From Amycolatopsis roodepoortensis (lineage in GTDB: Bacteria > Actinomycetota > Actinomycetes > Mycobacteriales > Pseudonocardiaceae): 64,000 bases of DNA. This document shows, one piece after another, positions 25,428 to 34,028 of this stretch. The number at the start of each line of letters is the position of its first letter. Position 1 is the first letter of the stretch. The DNA lies in NCBI RefSeq assembly GCF_014873915.1, contig NZ_JADBEJ010000005.1, positions 2,666,001 through 2,730,000 of the forward strand. Direction: 5' to 3'. Under the pieces are notes generated by a model. It was not told where the DNA came from and searched no databases. It saw nothing but the letters and a program-made list of their open reading frames with translations. The translations under genes and the position numbers were made by a program.

Positions 25428-26837
25428 ATGGCTGAGGAAAGGTCCAGACGAGTTTTCCTGTCCACCACGGCGGCGCTCTCGGCGGCCGCCCTCACCGGTG
25501 TCCCGGCCGGCGCCGAAGAACCAGACGTTCGAGGCCCGGGCGAACGCCTCTCCCCGCAACGCCCCGACGCCGAACTCCGGGCGATCCTCCGGGAGATCGA
25601 CGAACATCGCATCGAAGCCACCGTACGCAGGCTCGCCGGATTCGGGACGCGGCACACGTTGTCCTCGCAGACCGATCCCGTCCGCGGGATCGGTGCCGCC
25701 CGCGACTGGATCTTCGCGGAGCTGACGAAATCCGCCGAGCGGTCGGGCGGCCGGATGACGGTCGAACTGCAGTCGTATCTCCAGCAGCCCGCCCCGCCCC
25801 GGATCCCGGTCGCCACCACGATCACCAACGTCGTCGCCACGTTGCGCGGCGCCACCACTCCCGAGCGGGTCTACGTCGTGTCGGGCCATTACGACTCCCG
25901 GTGTTCGGATCCGGTCGATGCGACGAAGGACGCTCCGGGTGCCGACGACGACGCTTCCGGTGTGGCCGTCGCGATGGAACTCGCCCGGGTGCTCGCCACC
26001 CGCCGCCCGGCGGCGACCATCGTGTTCGCGGCGGTCGCGGGCGAGGAGCAAGGCCTGTTCGGCGCGCGGCACATGGCCACGCTGTACAAGGCGGCGGGCA
26101 CGAACGTGCAGGCGATGTTCACCAACGACATCGTCGGTTCGAGCAAGGCGGACGACGGCACGCGGGACCCGCGCACGATCCGCTTGTTCGCCGAAGGGGT
26201 GCCGACGTCGGAAACCCCGGCGCAGGCGGACATCCGGCGCGCGGTCGGCGGCGAGAACGATTCGCCGTCCCGTCAGCTTGCCCGGTTCGTGCGGTCGGTG
26301 GCGGAGAACGACGCGACCGGGATGACCGTCCGGGTGATCTACCGGCGCGACCGCTACCTCCGGGGCGGCGACCACATCCCGTTCCTCGAACAGGGCTATC
26401 CGGCCGCGCGGTTCACCGAACCGCACGAGGACTACGCGCACCAGCACCAGGACGTCCGGGTGGAGAACGGCAAGCGGTTCGGCGATCTGCCCGAATTCTG
26501 CGACTTCCCGTTCATCGCCAGGGTCGCGCGGGTCAACGCCGCCACGGTCTGGTCACTGGCGACCGCGCCCGGCACCCCCGAGGACGTCCGGATCCGGACG
26601 AACCAGCTGACGAACGACACGGATCTGGTGTGGCGGCGCGGGAGCGACCCGGATCTCGCCGGTTACGAGGTCGTGTGGCGGGAGACGACGGCGGACGACT
26701 GGACGCACGCGATCAAGGTCGGCGACCGGACCGAAGCTAAAGTGGATCTGTCGAAGGACAACGTGTTCTTCGGTGTGCGCGCGGTCGGGAAGAACGGCCG
26801 CCGCGGTCCGGTCGCGTTCCCGACACCCTTGAGTTGA
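25428..26837 (+). CDS. Secreted M28-family zinc metallopeptidase
   Basis: 469 residues with a twin-arginine signal (RSRRVFLSTTAALSAAALTGVPAGA). The M28 core shows the zinc ligands in order: SGHYDSR, GADDDASGVAVAMEL, AGEEQGLFGARHM (catalytic Glu-Glu) and MFTNDIVGS; a final His ligand is probably in HEDYAHQHQD. The C-terminal about 90 residues look like a fibronectin-III-type beta domain (VRIRTNQLTNDTDLVWRRG...). It is expected to be an exported aminopeptidase or carboxypeptidase. ATG 25428 has AGGAACAGGAGA upstream. Confidence 0.85.
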   Translation: MAEERSRRVFLSTTAALSAAALTGVPAGAEEPDVRGPGERLSPQRPDAELRAILREIDEHRIEATVRRLAGFGTRHTLSSQTDPVRGIGAARDWIFAELTKSAERSGGRMTVELQSYLQQPAPPRIPVATTITNVVATLRGATTPERVYVVSGHYDSRCSDPVDATKDAPGADDDASGVAVAMELARVLATRRPAATIVFAAVAGEEQGLFGARHMATLYKAAGTNVQAMFTNDIVGSSKADDGTRDPRTIRLFAEGVPTSETPAQADIRRAVGGENDSPSRQLARFVRSVAENDATGMTVRVIYRRDRYLRGGDHIPFLEQGYPAARFTEPHEDYAHQHQDVRVENGKRFGDLPEFCDFPFIARVARVNAATVWSLATAPGTPEDVRIRTNQLTNDTDLVWRRGSDPDLAGYEVVWRETTADDWTHAIKVGDRTEAKVDLSKDNVFFGVRAVGKNGRRGPVAFPTPLS

Positions 26838-26844
26838 TGCCACG

Positions 26845-27438
26845 ATGACAGTCACCCCCGGCGACCTCGACGCGGCGATCGCGAGCGTGACGGCCTGCCT
26901 GCGCGATGCGTCGGGCCGTGACTGGTCGGCGGCGCCGGGCACCGGCGAACTGAACGCCTGGCGCACCGCCGAGCATCTCGGCGACTGCCTCATCTCCTAC
27001 GCCGGTCTGCTGATCGCACGGCCGTCGACACCGCGGTTCGTCTGCTTCGAAGCCGTCGCCGACCAAGCCGCGACCCCATCGGAGATGCTGGAGTTCGTCA
27101 CGGTGGGCGGCGGCATCCTGAGCGCCACCCTCCGCACGGCGGCCCCGGACGTCCGCGCGTATCACCCGAGCGGCCGCGCCGACCTCGAAGGATTCGCCGG
27201 AATGGGCTGTGTCGAGGCCCTGGTCCACGGCGAGGACATGGCCCGCGGACTCGGCGTCACCCTCGATCCGCCGCGCGACGTGTGCTCGCGGGTCCTCGCG
27301 CGGATGTTCCCGGAGGTGGACGTCACCGGCGTCGATCCCTGGACGGCGTTGCTATGGGCGACCGACCGGACGGAGCTACCAGGCCGTCCGTCACGGGCCG
27401 GCTGGCAGTGGCGCGGCGCGCCGCTCAGCGAGGCCTGA
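26845..27438 (+). CDS. DinB/maleylpyruvate-isomerase N-terminal-domain protein
   Basis: 197 residues. A four-helix DinB-like layout with likely metal ligands at TAEHLGDCL and EALVHGEDMARGLG matches the MDMPI (mycothiol-dependent maleylpyruvate isomerase) superfamily. Most chromosomal members have unknown substrates; the fold is used for thiol (mycothiol) dependent reactions in actinomycetes. It lies 7 bp after the M28 peptidase and overlaps the convergent methyltransferase by 14 bp. Confidence 0.7.
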   Translation: MTVTPGDLDAAIASVTACLRDASGRDWSAAPGTGELNAWRTAEHLGDCLISYAGLLIARPSTPRFVCFEAVADQAATPSEMLEFVTVGGGILSATLRTAAPDVRAYHPSGRADLEGFAGMGCVEALVHGEDMARGLGVTLDPPRDVCSRVLARMFPEVDVTGVDPWTALLWATDRTELPGRPSRAGWQWRGAPLSEA

Positions 27439-28129
27439 AAGCCACCACGGCGGCCTGGACACCGTCCCGCCAGACCACGGCGGGCTCCTCGACCGGGCCG
27501 GCACCCAGGGCACGCAGATGCCACGCGGCAGGCGGATGCCATTCGGCCGACGGCGCATCGCCGAACAACCGGGCCCGTTCCACCACCGCCGGGCCGAGCA
27601 CCGGATCCGCCGCGGCCTGCTCCCACCAAGCACTCCAAGGAGTTCCGCCGTCGTCACTCGTGGACACCACCGCGCCGGCGTCCGGCATGTCGTCCACGTT
27701 GGCCACGAATCCGCCCGCCCGCACGAGCCCGGCGAGTTCGGCGTACAGCTCGGTCAACCGGCCGGGCGGCAGGTAGTGCAACGCCATGACCGCCAGAACG
27801 GCGTCGTAGCCGCCATCCGGCAGCCGTGTGACCCAATCCGGGTTACGCAGGTCGGCCCGGACCACCTCCACCGAGGACGGCAGGGACTCACCGGCGATCG
27901 CCAGCATCACCGGGTCCAGATCGACGAGCGTGACCTCCGCCCCGGGAAGGCGCTCGAGCAGACGGGAACAGAGCGTGCCCGTGCCGCCACCCACGTCCAG
28001 CACCCGCGGCGTCGCGCCGTCAGCTCGCGACGCGACCAGGTCGATCATCCGCTCGATCGCCCGCTCCCGCCCTGGCTGGTACCTCGCCATGAGGCGCTCC
28101 CAGCGGTCGTTCCAGTCCGCAAGTGTCAT
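27425..28129 (-). CDS. Class I SAM-dependent methyltransferase
   Basis: 234 residues from ATG 28129. Motif I is RVLDVGGGTGTLCSRLL, then EVTLVDLDPVML (acidic loop), VVRADLRNPDW, and GYDAVLAVMALHYLPP as the post-I motif, all typical of class I enzymes acting on small molecules. The start is preceded by a TATCAT -10-like hexamer 7-8 bp away, giving a leaderless mRNA, and a Zur/Fur-like palindrome overlaps that hexamer. Substrate unknown; metal-dependent regulation is possible. Confidence 0.75.
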   Translation of the reverse strand: MTLADWNDRWERLMARYQPGRERAIERMIDLVASRADGATPRVLDVGGGTGTLCSRLLERLPGAEVTLVDLDPVMLAIAGESLPSSVEVVRADLRNPDWVTRLPDGGYDAVLAVMALHYLPPGRLTELYAELAGLVRAGGFVANVDDMPDAGAVVSTSDDGGTPWSAWWEQAAADPVLGPAVVERARLFGDAPSAEWHPPAAWHLRALGAGPVEEPAVVWRDGVQAAVVAFRPR

Positions 28130-28137
28130 AACGGCAA

Positions 28138-28152
28138 TGATAATCGATATCA
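28138..28152. promoter_or_regulatory. Zur/Fur-like palindrome at the methyltransferase promoter
   Basis: TGATAATCGATATCA reads almost the same on both strands and resembles actinobacterial Zur boxes of the TGA-N9-TCA kind. It overlaps the -10 region and lies 9 bp before the start codon, a position suited to repression. No Zur gene is in the window. Confidence 0.4.
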
Positions 28153-28265
28153 CCAAAGCAGCGTTCCGTCACCGGTCGCCTCCAAGCAGTGGGCGAGGTA
28201 CGGCCAATCGGCGCAACTTGCCTGCTGAAGCGTTTGCCACAGCGGAATCCGGGAACTTTTCCGGC

Positions 28266-28559
28266 ATGTCCAGATGGCGAACCACCAGCAGGAGCAACAC
28301 CGCCGTGCGGGTCATCACCGGTATCGGCGCGCTGTTCGCTTTCATCGAGTTGCTGTACATGGTGATGGTGCTCGCGGGAGCCAACGCGGGCAACGGATTC
28401 TTCATCTTCATCCAGACACTGGCCAAACCGCTGGCGTTGTTCTGGCCGGGACTCTTCCCGGTGAGTGACCCGAATCTCGCGGTCATCCTCGACTACGGTC
28501 TGGCCGCGGCGTTCTGGGTGATCCTGGCGGGTGTGATCGCCCGTTTCGCGGCCCGCTGA
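28266..28559 (+). CDS. Small membrane protein
   Basis: 97 residues from ATG 28266. Two or three membrane segments are visible (ITGIGALFAFIELLYMVMVLA, FIFIQTLAKPLALFWPGLFPV, LDYGLAAAFWVILAGVIARFA). It resembles small uncharacterised actinobacterial membrane proteins. No operon partner. Confidence 0.6.
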   Translation: MSRWRTTSRSNTAVRVITGIGALFAFIELLYMVMVLAGANAGNGFFIFIQTLAKPLALFWPGLFPVSDPNLAVILDYGLAAAFWVILAGVIARFAAR

Positions 28560-28604
28560 CCCCCTGCGGCGGCGATCGGCGTCCCGTTCGGCGACACTGG
28601 ACGG

Positions 28605-29399
28605 ATGAGCGACGGCAGATGGTTCGACCTGAACCCGCTTCCCGAGCTGTTCGGCCTGGCCGCCGCCGGGCGGGCGCTGCTGCCCAGCGTGCCCGTGACG
28701 CCGGCCGCGATCCTGAAGACCGTCACCGAACAGCTGGTCGGGCGGCGGCTGACGGCCAAGGTGGACGGGCACGACGTCGGGCTCACCCTGACGGGGCTCG
28801 ACTACCAGGCCGACAGCCTCAGCCTGGCCGCGACCGGCAAGGTCGGCGACGTCCGCATCGTCGTCGAGGACGTCGACTGGCCGGAGACGCCGCTCGAACG
28901 CATCACCGTGCTGGCGTCGAACGTCCGGCTCCGCTCGCTCCCGTCCCCCGCCGCCATCCCCGAGCAGGTGAAGATGGCGATCCGGGTGGCACCGGAAGCC
29001 CTCCAGGCGCGCGTCGCCGAGGTCCGGCCGGGCATCATCGTGACCCCCGGCGACGACGGGCATTTCCACGTCCGCTGGGAAAAGCGGCCCCGCTGGGGAC
29101 ATCTGGCCCTTGAGTCCACTGTGGAGGAAGACGTCGTCGTCCTCCGGCCGATGGCCGTCCACATCGGACGCCGGCGGTTCGGGCCGCCGACCCGCCTCAA
29201 GCCGATCGTCCTGCCACTTCCCGAACTCCCGCAAGGCATCCGGCTCGTCGCGGTCGAGGCGCACGACGGCCACCTGGTCCTGCACACGGTGGCGGAGGAA
29301 TGGCCCGAGAAGCTGTCCACCATCCCGCTCGGCGACCTGCTGGGCTGGGTGACGACGGCCGTGACCACGTTGACCCTGCCGAGACTCGGCGGCCGCTGA
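28605..29399 (+). CDS. LmeA/DUF2993-like protein
   Basis: 264 residues with no signal peptide. The region TVTEQLVGRRLTAKVDGHDVGLTLTGLDYQADSLSLAATGKVGDVRIVVEDVDW has the repeated amphipathic strands of the LmeA (DUF2993) phospholipid-binding family, which in mycobacteria functions at the envelope. Here the usual N-terminal membrane anchor is missing, so the assignment is tentative. It stands alone, and ATG 28605 has a GACACTGGACGG upstream context without a strong ribosome site. Confidence 0.45.
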   Translation: MSDGRWFDLNPLPELFGLAAAGRALLPSVPVTPAAILKTVTEQLVGRRLTAKVDGHDVGLTLTGLDYQADSLSLAATGKVGDVRIVVEDVDWPETPLERITVLASNVRLRSLPSPAAIPEQVKMAIRVAPEALQARVAEVRPGIIVTPGDDGHFHVRWEKRPRWGHLALESTVEEDVVVLRPMAVHIGRRRFGPPTRLKPIVLPLPELPQGIRLVAVEAHDGHLVLHTVAEEWPEKLSTIPLGDLLGWVTTAVTTLTLPRLGGR

Positions 29400-29430
29400 T
29401 CGCTCGCGGCCGCCGAGCCGGATCATCGAG

Positions 29431-30528
29431 CTAGCTGTGCAACGGGCCCTGTGCGACGCGCACCGCGGGCGCGACGGGTTTCGCGACGGCGGTTTCCGCC
29501 TCCGCGACGGCGGAGGACCGCACGAGACCGGTCTGCTTGCCGCACACCCTCTTCTTCTCGTCCGTGGTCATCTTCTTGCCCACGGTCCTGGTCTGGCCCA
29601 CGACACCGGGCGCCGGGCCCTCACCGCTGAAGTTCCAGACGTACCACTGGTGGTGGCCCCATCGGCGCTTGTCGTACCACATGTCGTACGAGCCGTAGCC
29701 CACGCGCATCACCGGGGAGCGGTCCAGACCCGCCCAATAGCCCGGATTCACCTCGATCCGGGTCTCGACGTTCTCACTGGTCTCCCAGCCCCACTCCTGG
29801 CCCCACGTGCGCTTGTAGGCGACCGTCCACTGCACGAGGAACTCGAAGCCCGCGCTCACGCTGATCTCGTTCGACACCGTGTTCTTCCCGCTGCGGGTGT
29901 CCCGCTTGCCGATCACCTGGGTGATCTTGTTGGCGCTGCAGTTGAAGACCGTGTCCACCCGGTTCCAGTCGCCGTAGAAGTCCTGGCCGCGCTGGTCGAC
30001 GTGGGCGTTGCAGGTCTTGGTGGCGCGGCCGCAGTCCTTGAGCAGTTCGGCGCGGGACGGCCCGCGCGAATACACCACGGAGCTGCCCTTGTCGTTCATG
30101 TCCGACCCGTAGTTGGCGCTGTCGTTGGCGTACCACTCCTGGGTGGCGCCCTGGTATTCGGCGTGCTCGTACATCGTGATGTAGCAGTTGTGGAAGGTCT
30201 TGAACGAGGAGACCTTGTCGTTCATGGAGCCGAGGAAGCCGATGGTCTGGTTCGTTCCCTCGACGCACGGCGCCCCGGTGACGGCGACACTCGCGCCGCC
30301 GAAGTTCGCGTGTTCGTAGAGCACGCTGATCACTGTCGCGGACGCGCCGACCTCGCCGGCCGACGCCGCGGCGAGGGACTCGCCCACGCTGTCGAAGCAC
30401 CGGAAAGCTCCGGTGATCGTGTCGGCGACGCAGTGCTCGTCACGTTCCGCGGCGTTCGCCGGGACGACGACGGCGAGACACATCGCCACAGCGGCCAGGA
30501 AGGCCGCCCCGAGTCTGTACTTGTGCAC
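29431..30528 (-). CDS. Secreted beta/gamma-crystallin-like protein with C-terminal extension
   Basis: 365 residues from GTG 30528 (CAGGGAG upstream). A signal peptide (RLGAAFLAAVAMCLAVVVPANA) is followed at about residues 65-140 by two crystallin-like repeats: ISVLYEHANFGGASVAVTGAPC and CYITMYEHAEYQGATQEWYAN, each with a Y/F-x-x-x-x-F/Y-x-G motif, as in peptidase-inhibitor I36 and related secreted proteins. The C-terminal about 200 residues are Trp- and Tyr-rich beta structure (WTVAYKRTWGQEWGWETSENVETRIEV) that is reminiscent of beta-pore-forming modules but not identifiable by eye. It is predicted to be extracellular with paired cysteines. Function unknown. Confidence 0.6.
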   Translation of the reverse strand: MHKYRLGAAFLAAVAMCLAVVVPANAAERDEHCVADTITGAFRCFDSVGESLAAASAGEVGASATVISVLYEHANFGGASVAVTGAPCVEGTNQTIGFLGSMNDKVSSFKTFHNCYITMYEHAEYQGATQEWYANDSANYGSDMNDKGSSVVYSRGPSRAELLKDCGRATKTCNAHVDQRGQDFYGDWNRVDTVFNCSANKITQVIGKRDTRSGKNTVSNEISVSAGFEFLVQWTVAYKRTWGQEWGWETSENVETRIEVNPGYWAGLDRSPVMRVGYGSYDMWYDKRRWGHHQWYVWNFSGEGPAPGVVGQTRTVGKKMTTDEKKRVCGKQTGLVRSSAVAEAETAVAKPVAPAVRVAQGPLHS

Positions 30529-30658
30529 GTCTGAACTCCCTGGGGAAGACGGATCACCGACCATGATCGAATCGGTGTCCTGAGTTCACCACGGGAAAAC
30601 CGGTTTGCCCATGCAGAATGACCGGCAGACTGTTTTCGCTTACCACTGAACGGGACTG

Positions 30659-31255
30659 CTAGGCCGATTCGCCGCGCTCGCGCAGATATCGCGTGTGGTC
30701 GGCCTGCTGATGGACGTCGCCCGCGTAGAACCGCTCCGCGATTCGATGCGCTTCGTTCTCCAGCAGCTCAAGTTGCGTGAGGAGTTCGTCGGAGGCGCTC
30801 GGCTCGCCACTGGCCCGGCGTTTGGCGGCGAACCACCACGGCAGATTCAGATAAGTCTCCACCGACAGCGGCAGATCGGTGCGCGCCAACCGGGTGACGG
30901 CATGCTGGACGTCCGGGTTGGCCGCCCATCGCTCCGGCCGGGAAAGCAGGTCGTCGAGCACCTCGGCGATCCGCCGTACACCGTCCACAGAGGACTCCGG
31001 CATCCGCTGCGCCCGCGCGGTCACCTTGCTCACCAACGAGTCGAGATCGGCGCGCAGCTGGCCTGCCTCGGCGACGGCGTCCACCGAGACCAGCCGGACC
31101 CGTTCGGGCGGCGCGAGCAGGGCGAACACCGCGTACAGCCCCGCGACGACGAGCGGCCACAATCCGCCGACGACACCGGTCAGGTACAGCGCGAGCCCGA
31201 TCAGCCCGCCGACGCAGCCGGCGAGATTCTTCGTGGAGCCGAGATACCGGATCAC
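30659..31255 (-). CDS. Hypothetical protein with two N-terminal membrane helices (VWA/TelA operon)
   Basis: 198 residues. Two short membrane segments at residues 8-45 (LAGCVGGLIGLALYLTGVV, LWPLVVAGLYAVFALLAPP), then an all-helical cytoplasmic domain. It is the last gene of a four-gene operon and overlaps the VWA protein gene by 4 bp (ATGA). No family is recognised. Being cotranscribed with a VWA/solute-binding protein and a TelA protein suggests a membrane complex. Confidence 0.6.
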   Translation of the reverse strand: MIRYLGSTKNLAGCVGGLIGLALYLTGVVGGLWPLVVAGLYAVFALLAPPERVRLVSVDAVAEAGQLRADLDSLVSKVTARAQRMPESSVDGVRRIAEVLDDLLSRPERWAANPDVQHAVTRLARTDLPLSVETYLNLPWWFAAKRRASGEPSASDELLTQLELLENEAHRIAERFYAGDVHQQADHTRYLRERGESA

Positions 31256-32877
31256 TGGTACCCGCGGATTTCCTGGAACACCTTGGGCAGCACGTCGCCG
31301 CGCGCGTCGAACACGTTGCCGCCGGTGCGTTTCGCGACCTCGCCGAGTTCGGCGGAGTCGCCTTCGCCGAAGATCACGGTGAACACCGGGATCTGCCGCA
31401 CCGCTTCCGGCAACGACGGGAACCTCAGCTGGAAGTCCGAGAACTTGGAGCCGTTCGCGTTCTGCCCGTCGGTCATCAGCACGATGGAGGTGAACCGATC
31501 GGGGTCGCGCGCGACCAAGGGACCCATGATGTCGTACGCGCGCTGAAGGCTGTCGTAGATCGCCGTGCCGCCGTTCGCGTCGAGGCCTTCGGCGAACCGT
31601 TTGATCTTGTCCAGGGCGGGTTGCGGATCGCCTTCCGGCACGGTGAACGTCTCCGGGGTGCCGGGAACGGTATCGAACGGCAGCATCGTGACCTCTTCGC
31701 GGCTGCGGAACCGGCGGTACCGGCCGGTCAGCGAGCCGTCGGCGCCGGTCAGCCCGATCAGCGCGGTGCGCAGCGACTCGATGCGGTCGCCCGACATGGA
31801 ACCGGAGGTGTCGAGCACGTACAGCGTCCGCGACGGCCGCCGGATCTTGTCGAAGTAGGCGCCCAGCAACGCGTCGACCGCCTGCTGCGTCGCCGGGAAC
31901 GGCAGCTCGACGAGGTCCTTCTGCGCGAACTGCTGTCCCAGCTGGACACCCGGGACGACCGGACGGCGCTGCGTGGTCTCCATGATGTTGCGCTGGGTGT
32001 CGGGTGTCCGCAGCCGCTCGGCGAGCTTGCGGTGCGCGTCCCGCGCGTCGGAGTTCGAGCTCTGCAACAACGTCAGCGGGTAGTCCGCGGTGACGACACC
32101 GTCGGACGGGTACACGAGCGTCAGCGGCTCCGGGAGTTTCCCGCTCGCGTTCATCGACAGCAGGACGGACTCGTAGTTGATCAGGCCGTCGACCTTCTTA
32201 CCGGGATCCTGGCCGGTCGCGCGTCGTTGGTAGGCCTCGGAAAGCCAGCCGGACGAGCCCGCGGACATCGCCTGCGCGCTGAAGAATTCGGTCAGTTTCG
32301 GGGTGACGGAAGCGATCTGCTGCGCGTCGATCGCGTTGCCCGCCCCCGCGAGCGCCGACGCCACCCCGACCAGTGCCGAGAAACCGGAGTTCGACGCCGA
32401 CGGATCGGTCATGCCGTAGGTGAAGGCCTTCTTCCCGGCCTGCTCGGCGATCTCGCCCCAGCCCACCGGCCTGCCGGTCCAGCCGAGCCGCTGCGCCGAG
32501 GACGCGGACAGGCCGAGCACCACCGGCGAGCTCATGATCTTCACCTGCTCGCCCAGCCGTTTCGCGGCCTCCGGAACCGCCGCCGGATAGCGGTTCGACG
32601 AGAACCAGACGGCGTCGTACTGGCCGTCGACCTTGCCGTTCGCCAGCGACTCGGTGCCCTCCAGCGTGCCGGTGAACTGGAACTTGACCTTGACCCCGGT
32701 CGCGGCCGCCTCTTGTTCCAGCAGCGGCTGCAGATCGGCGAGTTCGCTGCCCGCGAGCACTCGCAACGTGCCGGCTTCGGCCGCCCCCAGGTTCTGGGTC
32801 CCGCCTTCGCTCGAATCGCAGGAAACCAGTGACAGCGCGCAAACCGCGCTCACCGCCAAGACCGCCCAGCGTTTCAC
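31252..32877 (-). CDS. Lipoprotein with solute-binding domain fused to a von Willebrand A domain
   Basis: 541 residues. The lipobox LSLVSC (about residues 15-20) is followed by a periplasmic-binding-protein-like domain (LRVLAGSELADLQPLLEQEAAATGVKVKFQF...), and the C-terminal about 190 residues are a VWA domain with the MIDAS motif LYVLDTSGSMSGDR, then the Thr/Asp positions in FTSIVLMTDGQNANG. The protein would be tethered outside the membrane with a metal-dependent adhesion site. Operon with the TelA protein and another solute-binding-like protein. Role unknown; this grouping resembles tellurite/stress (Ter-like) loci in using VWA plus TelA. Confidence 0.75.
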   Translation of the reverse strand: MKRWAVLAVSAVCALSLVSCDSSEGGTQNLGAAEAGTLRVLAGSELADLQPLLEQEAAATGVKVKFQFTGTLEGTESLANGKVDGQYDAVWFSSNRYPAAVPEAAKRLGEQVKIMSSPVVLGLSASSAQRLGWTGRPVGWGEIAEQAGKKAFTYGMTDPSASNSGFSALVGVASALAGAGNAIDAQQIASVTPKLTEFFSAQAMSAGSSGWLSEAYQRRATGQDPGKKVDGLINYESVLLSMNASGKLPEPLTLVYPSDGVVTADYPLTLLQSSNSDARDAHRKLAERLRTPDTQRNIMETTQRRPVVPGVQLGQQFAQKDLVELPFPATQQAVDALLGAYFDKIRRPSRTLYVLDTSGSMSGDRIESLRTALIGLTGADGSLTGRYRRFRSREEVTMLPFDTVPGTPETFTVPEGDPQPALDKIKRFAEGLDANGGTAIYDSLQRAYDIMGPLVARDPDRFTSIVLMTDGQNANGSKFSDFQLRFPSLPEAVRQIPVFTVIFGEGDSAELGEVAKRTGGNVFDARGDVLPKVFQEIRGYQ

Positions 32878-34028
32878 GATGCCCCCTCGGCCGTCGCCGT
32901 CTCGTGAGACCGGCGCAGATGGTCTTCGGCCCGCCGGATCTCCCCCGACAGCGCCTCCACGGTCGCCGCCATCGTCGAGACGGCCCCCGCCTTGAACTCG
33001 TCGATCGCGTCGATGCTCCGGTAGATCCGCTCGAACGACTCGCGGATCGTCTCCACCGCCACCGCGGGATCACTGCCCGCGCGCTGGATCTCGGCGCTGC
33101 GCAGTTCCAGCATTTCCGCGTTGGCCCTGATCAGCCCGTCGGTGGTGGCCTGCACGGCCTGCACCTCGTCGAGGACGTCGCGCTGACCGGCGAGCGCCCC
33201 GCTGACCAGCAGCGCGACCCGCAGCGCCGCGACCGTGGTCGACACCGCCCGCTCGATCCCGCGGATCAGCTCGTCGTTGTTGCGCCGCACCAGATCCAGC
33301 GCCAGGTAGCCCTGCGCGCTCACCGCGAGCTGGGTGAGCAGATCCTGATGCCGTTGCCGGATCGGATGCAGCGCGTCGGCGCGCAGCGACTTGGCGCGCG
33401 CCGGGTCGGTGAAGTCGAAGATCCCGGCCTGGCGTTCGACCGCGGTGTCGACGGCTTCGGCGAACGCGGCCGCTTCCGAAAGCTTGCCGAGTGTCGTCCA
33501 CAGCCGCTCTCGTTCGCCCTTGAGCGCGGCGTTGTCCCGTCGTAGGACGTCCTGCCGCGCACGCAGCTCCAGTACGAGCGCGTTCACCGGCTCGTTGGCC
33601 GCGCGGTAGCGGTCCAGCGCCTTCTTCGCACTGCCCGCGACCGGGATCAGCCCCATCAGTTTGCGGCCGGTGATCGGCAGTTTCGCCGGGTCGATCTCCG
33701 CCACGGTCCGCCGCAGCCCGGCCAAGCTCACCGCCGCCTGTTGTTGCGGTGACCCGATTTCCGCCAGAGCCCGCGCCGAGCGATCCAGGAGCGCGCCCGC
33801 GACGGTCGCAGCGGCCCGCATGTCGGACTCTCCGACTGCGAGCAGTTCGTCCAGGACGCGGGTGAACTCCGGCGACCGGACGTCGAGCGCTTCGAGGCGG
33901 CGGGCGAAATCCTCCGCGCGCTTCGCGACCTCGGCGTGGACCTCCGGCGCGAGGGTGACCAGGCCGGCGGCCCGCTCGGCCGGGATCGCCTCCACCGGTT
34001 CGGGTGGAGTGAGCGTGAAATCGTCCAT
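32874..34028 (-). CDS. Toxic anion resistance protein TelA-like
   Basis: 384 residues, almost wholly helical with long coiled-coil stretches and no membrane segment. PITGRKLMGLIPVAGSAKKALDRYRAANEPVNALVLEL and the RRNNDELIRGIERAVSTTVAALRVALLVSGALAGQRDVL segment match the TelA/KlaA family, associated with resistance to tellurite and cell-envelope agents. It overlaps the VWA gene downstream by 4 bp and shares one base with the stop codon of the gene upstream, so all four genes here are coupled. Confidence 0.8.
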   Translation of the reverse strand: MDDFTLTPPEPVEAIPAERAAGLVTLAPEVHAEVAKRAEDFARRLEALDVRSPEFTRVLDELLAVGESDMRAAATVAGALLDRSARALAEIGSPQQQAAVSLAGLRRTVAEIDPAKLPITGRKLMGLIPVAGSAKKALDRYRAANEPVNALVLELRARQDVLRRDNAALKGERERLWTTLGKLSEAAAFAEAVDTAVERQAGIFDFTDPARAKSLRADALHPIRQRHQDLLTQLAVSAQGYLALDLVRRNNDELIRGIERAVSTTVAALRVALLVSGALAGQRDVLDEVQAVQATTDGLIRANAEMLELRSAEIQRAGSDPAVAVETIRESFERIYRSIDAIDEFKAGAVSTMAATVEALSGEIRRAEDHLRRSHETATAEGAS

